From a bacterium (lineage in GTDB: Bacteria > Spirochaetota > Spirochaetia > JABEVK01): a DNA stretch of 11,134 nucleotides. Below the pieces are notes generated by a model. It made no database searches. It was not told the origin of the DNA and saw nothing but the letters and a program-made list of their open reading frames with translations. This document shows, one piece after another, positions 5,378 to 11,134 of this stretch; the stretch's first letter is position 1, and every line of letters starts with the position of its first letter. The translations under genes were made by a program, and so were the position numbers. Location of the stretch: assembly GCA_021782055.1 (NCBI GenBank), contig JAJXVP010000075.1, positions 1 through 11,134 of the forward strand, written 5' to 3'.

Positions 5378-7108
5378 ATGAAACTTTTGCGTTTACCACG
5401 TTTGCATACGCTTTTTCTAAGCCTTACGGCCCTCGTGCTTGCCGCTTGCGCTTCCGCCCCCAGTGGAACCGCCGCCCCGGCCCCCTCCGCTAAGGTCAGC
5501 GAACCACCTGTCCATTTATTGGGTGTCGCGAAAGACGAGCCGGGTTGGTGGAAGGCGGCCAAGGGTCCTGCTTACCAGGTACTCGTCTATTCGTTTGCCG
5601 ATTCAAACGGTGACGGCTGGGGTGACCTCAAGGGTCTTACCCAACACCTCGACTATCTCAATGACGGCAAAGGTGCCCAAGGTCACAGTCTCAATGTATC
5701 GGTCATCTGGTTGTCGCCGATCTTCCCGGCCGATTCGTACCACGGGTATGATGTCGACAATTACTTTGCCATCGACCCCAAATGGGGAACCATGCAAGAT
5801 TTTGAAAATCTTGTCGCCGCGGCCCACAAACGAGGGATCAAAGTCATTTTGGATATGCCTTTTAATCATACGGGCCGAGGCAACCCCTGGTTTCAATCGT
5901 TTGCCAACAACCCCAAAGGTCGCTATGGCAACTGGTATATTCAAAAGAATCCCAAGGTGACCTACGGCTATGGCGAGGGCGGGTGGAATACTACCTATGA
6001 TGAAGATTCGAACCCCGTGGTGTACTATTCGTCGTTCTGGGCAGGAATGCCCGATTTGAACGCCTCAAACCCCCAGGTCATTCAAGAATACCATAAGATC
6101 CTCAAGTTCTGGTTAGAACGCGGCGTTGACGGCTTTCGTTTTGATGCCGCAAAGTTCATCTTTAATGCCGGAAAGTACCCCCGAGGTACCCCTACGGTAA
6201 AGTTGAACAATGAATTTTGGTCAAGCCTGCGCTCGTACGCTCGAACGATCAACCCCAACGTCTTCTTTCTTGGCGAAATTTACTCCTGGTCAGTTCCTGA
6301 ACTGGCGGCTTATGCTGATAGTTTAGACAGCGACTTTGACTTTGCCGATGCTCACACGATGATCAACATCATCGGCGGTGGAAGTTTCAGCGGTTTGAAT
6401 TCGATGGAAAAATCGAGCTTGGCGATCTTTGACCAACACCCTGGTTTCACTCCTTCGACGCTCCTGACCAATCACGATCAAGACCGGCTGATGAGCCAAC
6501 TCATGGTACTAACCGGTCAGGACCCTGTCTTTAGTTTACAAATGAACAAATTTGCCGCCGCCGTTGAACAAACTCTCCCAGGCCTGCCATGGGTGTACTA
6601 TGGTGAAGAACTCGGTATGATTGGCGCGCGGTACATGAACGATGATGTGGCCCGCCGTGATGACTTTATTTGGAATAACGATCGCGGGTCGCCCCCTAAC
6701 CCCACCTGGGCTATTAGCAACGGACACGACGCCGTTGACCAAAACGACAACACGCCCTCGGTAGCAACTCAAAACAAAGACCCAAAATCCCTTTTGAATT
6801 TTTACCGGCGCTTATCCGATTTACGCGTGGCCAGCCCCGCTATTCAAGGGGGAACCTACCAGCCGATGACTTGGAATAACTTTACGGCCAACGAAATGTA
6901 CGCCTATGAGCGGGTAGCCCCGACTCAAACCGTTCTCGTTGTTCATAACATGGACACTCACAGCCCGCGTTTGCCCCTGCCTGCCGGATTAAAACTGGTT
7001 CCGTTTTGGAACTCGGTTGAGGGTTTGTTGCCAGCTGGACAAAAGTCGATCAGCGGTCAATTAACAATTCCCGCTTCGCAAAGTACCGTCTGGGTAGTTG
7101 AAAAGTAG
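5378..7108 (+). CDS. GH13 alpha-amylase-like lipoprotein
   Basis: The protein has 576 residues. The signal peptide ends in the lipobox LAAC (Cys24), then a short Ala/Pro/Ser linker. The GH13 barrel begins near residue 66 with YQVLVYSFADSNGDGWGD; the DSNGDGWGD loop (75-83) is a known GH13 calcium-site signature. Conserved regions are DMPFNH (159-164), GFRFD with nucleophile Asp256, GEIYS with acid/base Glu300, and NHDQDR with His366-Asp367. YYGEELGM (407-414) follows, and a beta-sandwich C-terminal domain runs from about 500. It resembles lipid-anchored alpha-amylases and the alpha-glucosidase-like subfamilies; the exact specificity (alpha-amylase, maltogenic amylase or oligoglucosidase) is not settled. 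It most likely cleaves alpha-1,4 links in dextrins freed by the neighbouring pullulanase. The start is ATG 5378, five bases after AGGAG; the TTG at 5300 would put the terminator inside the coding region. Confidence 0.9.
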   Translation: MKLLRLPRLHTLFLSLTALVLAACASAPSGTAAPAPSAKVSEPPVHLLGVAKDEPGWWKAAKGPAYQVLVYSFADSNGDGWGDLKGLTQHLDYLNDGKGAQGHSLNVSVIWLSPIFPADSYHGYDVDNYFAIDPKWGTMQDFENLVAAAHKRGIKVILDMPFNHTGRGNPWFQSFANNPKGRYGNWYIQKNPKVTYGYGEGGWNTTYDEDSNPVVYYSSFWAGMPDLNASNPQVIQEYHKILKFWLERGVDGFRFDAAKFIFNAGKYPRGTPTVKLNNEFWSSLRSYARTINPNVFFLGEIYSWSVPELAAYADSLDSDFDFADAHTMINIIGGGSFSGLNSMEKSSLAIFDQHPGFTPSTLLTNHDQDRLMSQLMVLTGQDPVFSLQMNKFAAAVEQTLPGLPWVYYGEELGMIGARYMNDDVARRDDFIWNNDRGSPPNPTWAISNGHDAVDQNDNTPSVATQNKDPKSLLNFYRRLSDLRVASPAIQGGTYQPMTWNNFTANEMYAYERVAPTQTVLVVHNMDTHSPRLPLPAGLKLVPFWNSVEGLLPAGQKSISGQLTIPASQSTVWVVEK

Positions 7109-7113
7109 ACCTT

Positions 7114-7147
7114 AAAAAAGCTAACCCAGACTTTGGGTTAGCTTTTT
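7114..7147. terminator. Bidirectional terminator between converging operons
   Basis: GCTAACCCA (7120-7128) and TGGGTTAGC (7134-7142) form a perfect 9-bp stem with a 5-nt loop. It is flanked by six A on the left and five T on the right, so it works in both directions. It ends the pullulanase-amylase unit from the left and the malF-malG-DUF1189 unit from the right. Confidence 0.88.
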
Positions 7148-7281
7148 CTGTCTCGTGTCAAAACACTTTGAGCTTATATCTTGCCAGCTTTACGTCTATT
7201 TGTTGTCGCACTATAAGCACGTTCTCGTCACGTTATAGACTCAAACACAACAAGAAATAAGCACAAAATTTGAAACTGATA
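7148..7281. other. Spacer between the bidirectional terminator and the last gene of the malFG operon
   Basis: These 134 bases hold no supported gene. CTATAA (7211-7216) and TTATAG (7233-7238) can form a weak hairpin with an ACG/CGT inner stem, but no T run follows on either strand. I see no promoter, repeat or RNA gene here that I can support. Confidence 0.5.
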
Positions 7282-8130
7282 TTAGCGTTTTCGGGGTTTG
7301 TTTTTGAAGCGGCTCATGTAAACCATAATCACTCGTAAACCCAAAAGTAGGGAATACGCAACCATGGCAACAGCCATCCCCCACTGGGGTACAACCCCGC
7401 CAAAGATGGCCGCGACGAGACCAGGCCCCGCAGTCACGCAGGCTACGGTTTTTAACGAAGGCCAGTAGCCAACACGACGTTTTTCGTCGGGTGTCTGCCA
7501 ACCAATGCGCAGACCGGACATGGCCAAGAACATCCCCAAAATCAAAACAAAGATTAAGTTCTGCAAAAGCATGAGCGCAAAGATGCTTAGAAACGCTCCA
7601 GGCACCTCTACCGTTGATAACGCATACAACGAACCTTTGACAAAATTGGTAAAGGCATCAAAGTTTTGCGACAGTTTCAACAGGCCTTTTTGGTCTATAC
7701 CGTCAAGCACCGCCGCTGGACCGTTTACAGCATAACTTCCGGACTGGATAAGAACACGTTGATCGGCGAAGGCAAGGTACGGCGGCGTAAGTTTTTCAGA
7801 GGCAGCTTTTCCAAAAGCAATCGTCCACCCATTGAAGGTAATTTTTTCAGGGGTATTTGGAGCTTTGAAAAACTGGCCCTTTTGAAAGGCGATACCGTCG
7901 GCTTCATGGGCAACGGCCAACCAAGCAGACCCCAAGCCGGGATAATGCGTACTTTGACCGTTTTCTACACAAACAGAATAGCGGCTTAACATAAATGGAA
8001 AAGCCGCCATCAAAGAACTGAGAAGCAAAAAAAGAATCGCCAAAGCCGCGGGGGCGTTACCGCACTCGCGGGCATCGGCGTTAAATAGTTGAGCGCGGAG
8101 CGCTGTCCGCCAGAATCTGGACTTTGCCAA
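7282..8130 (-). CDS. DUF1189-like membrane protein linked to maltodextrin uptake (YvdJ/MalA-like)
   Basis: The protein has 282 residues and four likely membrane segments: 28-48, 178-204, 226-247 and 250-271. Between the first two lies a soluble domain of about 125 residues (50-175), most likely on the outer side of the inner membrane. The C-terminus is short and basic (RFKNKPRKR). This layout, and its place directly after malG, match the DUF1189 family, known in Bacillus as YvdJ beside mdxF-mdxG and of unknown function. I assign it by architecture and context, not by a sharp motif. The start is taken as TTG 8130, with AAGGG seven bases upstream inside the end of malG; the next in-frame Met (41) lies within the first membrane helix. 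The TTG is in the same frame as malG, one codon after its stop. It is the last gene of the operon. Confidence 0.58.
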   Translation of the reverse strand: MAKSRFWRTALRAQLFNADARECGNAPAALAILFLLLSSLMAAFPFMLSRYSVCVENGQSTHYPGLGSAWLAVAHEADGIAFQKGQFFKAPNTPEKITFNGWTIAFGKAASEKLTPPYLAFADQRVLIQSGSYAVNGPAAVLDGIDQKGLLKLSQNFDAFTNFVKGSLYALSTVEVPGAFLSIFALMLLQNLIFVLILGMFLAMSGLRIGWQTPDEKRRVGYWPSLKTVACVTAGPGLVAAIFGGVVPQWGMAVAMVAYSLLLGLRVIMVYMSRFKNKPRKR

Positions 8131-8133
8131 ACT

Positions 8134-9036
8134 TTAACCCTTATCGGCTCCCGAAGTTAATCCGTAAATGATGAACCGTTGGCTGAGAAGGTTGACGATG
8201 ACAATGGGAATTGTCAAGAGTAAGCCTGCCGCCATGAAGTTCAACGGATTATAGATCAAGGTCTCGTAGGGGTCAGTCATGCGGAAAATCGTCAAGGCGA
8301 CAGTATCGGCACGACCAGGGGTTAACAGCTGTGACGGGATGATATAGTCAAGCCACGGTTGCATAAAGGCGTTAACAGCAACAAAACCCAAAATCGGTAC
8401 AGAAAGCGGAAAGATAATTCTAAAAAATACCGTCAGGTTTGAGGCACCGTCTATTCGCGCTGCTTCATCCAGCGACATGGGAATGTTGCGCATAAAGCCA
8501 CGGATCAAATAGATGTTATACGGAACCGCCGAAGCCACATAGAACGTAACAAAGTACAATGGTTGGTTCAGCCAACCAAAGCTTTTAAAGATCAGGAACA
8601 AAGCAATCATTCCCATAAACGAGGGGAACATCTGCAACAACAAGAGAACAATCAACAAAGGACGGCGGCCTTTAAAGCGGAAACGTGAAAAGACGTAAGC
8701 CGCCATTGTCGAAAAGATGACCACGACAAAGGTATTCAACACCGCCACACTCAGCGACCGTAAAAATGAAGCTACAAAGTCCGAGGTCGCTTGAGAGTTT
8801 TGGCTTTTGTAGGTGAACAAATAGACGTAATGTTCCCAAGTAAAGTGCGAAAAGTCAGGAATCAAGCTAACACCCGAGAGCAACTTTCCTGGTGTAAAGG
8901 AGGCCAAAATCATCCACAAGAGAGGGATGATAATCATCAAAGTTGCTAAGGCCAACCAGGCATGGACAAAAATGCTGCCCAAAACCTTGCTGGTTCGAGC
9001 CGCCCTGGTGCGGGGATGAAGTTGAGACTGTGTCAT
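8134..9036 (-). CDS. malG: Maltodextrin ABC transporter permease MalG/MdxG
   Basis: The protein has 300 residues, normal for the family (about 280-300). Six membrane segments are visible: about 22-44, 95-117, 126-150, 158-178, 210-228 and 266-288. The cytoplasmic EAA loop that contacts the ATPase is clear at 191-210, beginning EAARIDGAS and ending in IIFPLSVP. The N-terminal cytoplasmic tail is short and basic. It pairs with MalF to form the inner-membrane channel for maltose and maltodextrins. Its ATG overlaps the malF stop by four bases (ATGA), and an AAGGGGG site lies inside the end of malF, so the two are translationally coupled. No ATPase gene (malK/msmX) is seen nearby; such systems often share one encoded elsewhere. 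The usual C-terminal length is kept and nothing looks broken. Confidence 0.94.
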   Translation of the reverse strand: MTQSQLHPRTRAARTSKVLGSIFVHAWLALATLMIIIPLLWMILASFTPGKLLSGVSLIPDFSHFTWEHYVYLFTYKSQNSQATSDFVASFLRSLSVAVLNTFVVVIFSTMAAYVFSRFRFKGRRPLLIVLLLLQMFPSFMGMIALFLIFKSFGWLNQPLYFVTFYVASAVPYNIYLIRGFMRNIPMSLDEAARIDGASNLTVFFRIIFPLSVPILGFVAVNAFMQPWLDYIIPSQLLTPGRADTVALTIFRMTDPYETLIYNPLNFMAAGLLLTIPIVIVNLLSQRFIIYGLTSGADKG

Positions 9037-11117
9037 TCGTTGCCCCCTTCTTCTCGGAAGGATTTCGATCGGATCATGTTAAAGACAGAGAACGCGCCGA
9101 CGATCAAGAAGATGACGATCGAGTAAACCGCCGCGACATTGAACTGCTCAAAGCCTTTGGTAAACGACAGTTTGTAAATCCATGAAATTAAGATGTCGGT
9201 TTGCCCCGGCAGGGCGCTGGCAATGATCTTCATGCTGTCAGGGATCTGACTGGGCTCCCAAGCAGGGCCGCCTCCGGTTAAGAAGAACACAGCACCGAAG
9301 TTGTTGAAGTTGAAGCTAAAGGTCATGATCAGCGCTGGCACCGTAGCAGAAAGGACCATGGGCAGGGTAATCGACCGGAATCGTTCAAAGGACGAAGCGC
9401 CGTCGACTTCGGCGGCTTCATACATATCTTTGGGGATGGCCGACAAAATCCCAATGATCATCATCATGTGGTACGGCGCGCCAAACCACAAGTTAACCAG
9501 AACTACCACGGTCTTAGCTAAAGCACCGTTGTAAACTTGCGTAAACCAGAAGATCGGCTGATCCGGGTGACCTTCCAAACCTATTGAAGCAAGGAACTGT
9601 GTCACCGGCTGCATCAAATGGGTCGCGAACAGTAGCTGGTTGGCTAAACCGTTGGTATCAAACACGTTTTTGAACACCATGAGAACGATCAATTGCGGCA
9701 AAGCCCAGGGTAGAATCATAATGGCCCGCCAAAACTTTCGTCCTTTCACTAAGGGCGATTCCACAACCATGGCGTTGATAAAGCCGAGCGCAAAAACGGT
9801 AAAGCTGGACATAATGGCCCAGAAAACAGTCCACGCAAAAATCTGGCCGAAAATTAGCAACCACGAGGGATCGAGTACAAGGAACCGAAAGGTGTCAAAG
9901 CCCACCCAATGAACTAAATTTTGCCCAACGTGAACCTTATACGTGTAGTCCGTGAACGCCAAAAGAAAGGTAAAGGCGAACGGTATGACGGTAAAGAATA
10001 GAATGGCAAGAAACGCTGGTGCTGACACAATATACGAAAAAAGCGTGTGCCAGATCCGTGAAACAAACTTGGTAAACGGCTCAACTTCGCCGGTCTTTTC
10101 GTAGTCGAGGCGCGATAAATAAGCGTCTACGATACCCAAGACCCAAAGGAAAGCGGCAATCAAAAGAATAATCAGCGCAATTAACCCGTTACCCATGTAG
10201 TTGACAGAGTTATCAGCGGTTAGCCAGGTACTGGTCTGATCAAACAAAACAATTTTTTTACCCGCGTATTGATCACCAATCACTAAAGAACCCAACGAGA
10301 ACAAGCCCCAAAGTCCTTTAGTAAAAAACCCACCAAAATCACGAAAAAGATAGGTCGGTTTGTCTTTTTGGTACGCGTAATTGGGATATTCATAGTGATG
10401 AACAAACAAGGCCATCGCAGCAGCAGCAGTTTGCGCTGACAGGTCTTTTGTCGCTTTAGGTGTAGGCGCGACAGCTGTCGAAGCGCTCGGACCATACATA
10501 TCCGAAGAACCAGAACTTGCCGAGGTAGAACTTGTCGAGTTGGTGCTAGTGGCAGTGCTCTTACTAGAGCTAGCGGGCCCATACAAGCTCGCATCAGAGT
10601 TTTTCGTCGAGGTCGACGGTCCATATAAATCGTCGGACGATTTTTTTGCTGCAGCCGGCTTCTTGGCCGGGGTGGAGGCCTTTTTAGACGGGGTGGAATC
10701 GCCATACAAATCCGAGGAACTCGATGAACCTGAGGAACTTGTTGAATCCCCGTACATATCCGTTGAACCCGAGCCTTTGGAGCTCGAGGTATCTTCAAGC
10801 GCGGCCAACGAATGTGCTACCGGATGGGGCTTTTGCGGTGCGGATTTAGCCGCCGTCTGAGAGGCGGTCTGAGTCGCAGCTTGAGTCGCAGCTTGAGTCT
10901 GTGGAGATTTTTGAGCAGGAGCTGAAGCCGGGGGGGCTGGCAACGTAACCTTATGAGTCTCTATGGCCCACCAGCGATCCCAATGGGAAGTTGAAAGTTC
11001 TACCCCTAGCAACAGCACCGGGATAGCCAACCAAAGGAGCCCCTTGAGGACTTGTTTATTAATAAACTGTCCTAGCCCGGGAAGGACAAAAGAAGCTATG
11101 GCGGAGACTAACGCCAT
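9033..11117 (-). CDS. malF: Maltodextrin ABC transporter permease MalF/MdxF with a long low-complexity insert
   Basis: The protein has 694 residues, well above E. coli MalF (514) and Bacillus MdxF (about 435). The N-terminus, FVLPGLGQFINKQVLKG (10-26) and a helix to about 42, is the MdxF/MalC-type start. Residues about 55-235 form a Ser/Thr/Ala/Lys-rich stretch with five Tyr-Gly motifs. GLWGLFSLG (268-276) and a helix at 311-334 resume the MdxF pattern. The permease core follows, with helices near 365-388, 420-448, 464-482, 533-560, 585-605 and 660-682. The EAA loop is at 566-587, starting YEAAEVDGAS. By analogy with MdxF the low-complexity insert would be periplasmic (inference). The start is ATG 11117; the only candidate ribosome site, GAAGG at 11130-11134, is somewhat far, and the window ends there. 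It is the first visible gene of malF-malG-DUF1189; a binding-protein gene may lie upstream. Confidence 0.93.
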   Translation of the reverse strand: MALVSAIASFVLPGLGQFINKQVLKGLLWLAIPVLLLGVELSTSHWDRWWAIETHKVTLPAPPASAPAQKSPQTQAATQAATQTASQTAAKSAPQKPHPVAHSLAALEDTSSSKGSGSTDMYGDSTSSSGSSSSSDLYGDSTPSKKASTPAKKPAAAKKSSDDLYGPSTSTKNSDASLYGPASSSKSTATSTNSTSSTSASSGSSDMYGPSASTAVAPTPKATKDLSAQTAAAAMALFVHHYEYPNYAYQKDKPTYLFRDFGGFFTKGLWGLFSLGSLVIGDQYAGKKIVLFDQTSTWLTADNSVNYMGNGLIALIILLIAAFLWVLGIVDAYLSRLDYEKTGEVEPFTKFVSRIWHTLFSYIVSAPAFLAILFFTVIPFAFTFLLAFTDYTYKVHVGQNLVHWVGFDTFRFLVLDPSWLLIFGQIFAWTVFWAIMSSFTVFALGFINAMVVESPLVKGRKFWRAIMILPWALPQLIVLMVFKNVFDTNGLANQLLFATHLMQPVTQFLASIGLEGHPDQPIFWFTQVYNGALAKTVVVLVNLWFGAPYHMMMIIGILSAIPKDMYEAAEVDGASSFERFRSITLPMVLSATVPALIMTFSFNFNNFGAVFFLTGGGPAWEPSQIPDSMKIIASALPGQTDILISWIYKLSFTKGFEQFNVAAVYSIVIFLIVGAFSVFNMIRSKSFREEGGNE
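10485..10760 (-). repeat. Five Tyr-Gly repeats in the low-complexity insert of MalF
   Basis: Residues 120-211 hold five copies of a short motif with the consensus D-(M/L)-Y-G-(D/P)-S: DMYGDS (120-125), DLYGDS (136-141), DLYGPS (163-168), SLYGPA (177-182) and DMYGPS (206-211). The tyrosines are 16, 27, 14 and 29 residues apart. The surroundings are Ser/Thr/Lys/Ala only, so the motif stands out against a featureless linker. The DNA of the copies varies in codon use, which argues for selection on the peptide rather than very recent duplication. Confidence 0.85.
10871..10900 (-). repeat. Short tandem repeat in the MalF linker
   Basis: The 12-base unit GAGTCGCAGCTT occurs twice in tandem (10871-10882 and 10883-10894) and starts a third time (GAGTCT). 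It encodes a Thr-Gln-Ala-Ala pattern in the linker (about residues 74-82). The unit is a multiple of three, so copy changes would keep frame, and the length could vary between strains. Confidence 0.75.
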
Positions 11118-11134
11118 AGCTGAAAACTGCCTTC

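Noticed and set aside
7211..7238. Hairpin CTATAA/TTATAG as a second terminator of the malFG operon
   Set aside because: The stem is short and AT-rich with a long loop and no T run on either strand; the bidirectional terminator at 7114-7147 is sufficient.
10283..10798. Minus-strand frame of 171 codons inside malF
   Set aside because: It is out of frame with malF across the low-complexity linker; its proline/arginine-rich product is a by-product of the repeat-rich DNA.
10485..10900. Repeats in the malF linker as a CRISPR-like or mobile element
   Set aside because: The repeats are short, in frame, unevenly spaced and differ in DNA sequence; they are protein repeats within an open reading frame.

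Overview
The window is an alpha-glucan (starch/maltodextrin) utilisation locus from a bacterium with an outer membrane. The evidence for an outer membrane is a LamB-type maltoporin plus three predicted lipoproteins. The inner-membrane permeases are of the maltodextrin type I know best from Firmicutes (MdxF/MdxG in Bacillus, MalC/MalD in streptococci), and they are followed by a DUF1189-like membrane protein, as yvdJ follows mdxG in Bacillus. I cannot fix the phylum from the sequence. A diderm outside the classical enterobacteria is my inference. Base composition looks even across the window, and I see no transposase, integrase, tRNA or CRISPR.

Layout from left to right. (1) Positions 1-386, minus: the N-terminal 128 residues of a Gfo/Idh/MocA oxidoreductase, cut by the window edge. 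(2) Positions 387-577: a gene-free strip with a minus-strand terminator for the next operon, and a plus-strand promoter-like sequence plus plus-strand terminator that together suggest a small RNA of about 105 nt. (3) Positions 578-2611, minus: maltoporin, a 156-nt intercistronic strip rich in hairpins, then a small lipoprotein with a CBM48-like glycogen-binding domain. (4) Positions 2612-2921: a 310-bp divergent control region with two promoters facing apart, a LacI-family-like operator at each, and a 28-bp-spaced direct repeat between them. (5) Positions 2922-7108, plus: a type I pullulanase lipoprotein and a second GH13 (alpha-amylase-like) lipoprotein, separated by a strong terminator that sits directly in front of the second gene's ribosome binding site. 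(6) A bidirectional terminator at 7114-7147. (7) Positions 7282-11117, minus: malF, malG (4-nt overlap) and the DUF1189-like gene (3 nt after malG), reading in from the right edge.

How the parts fit (inference): the pullulanase removes alpha-1,6 branches and the second GH13 enzyme cuts alpha-1,4 links, both anchored by lipid to a membrane. The CBM48 lipoprotein may hold glucan near the maltoporin, which passes maltodextrins into the periplasm. MalF/MalG carry them across the inner membrane. The binding protein (MalE/MdxE) and ATPase (MalK/MsmX) are not in the window; a binding protein could lie upstream of malF, beyond the right edge. The features most worth a second look are the MalF linker with five Tyr-Gly repeats, the free-standing CBM48 lipoprotein co-transcribed with a maltoporin, and the layered control signals (operators, alternative hairpins, a terminator in front of a start site, a candidate small RNA).
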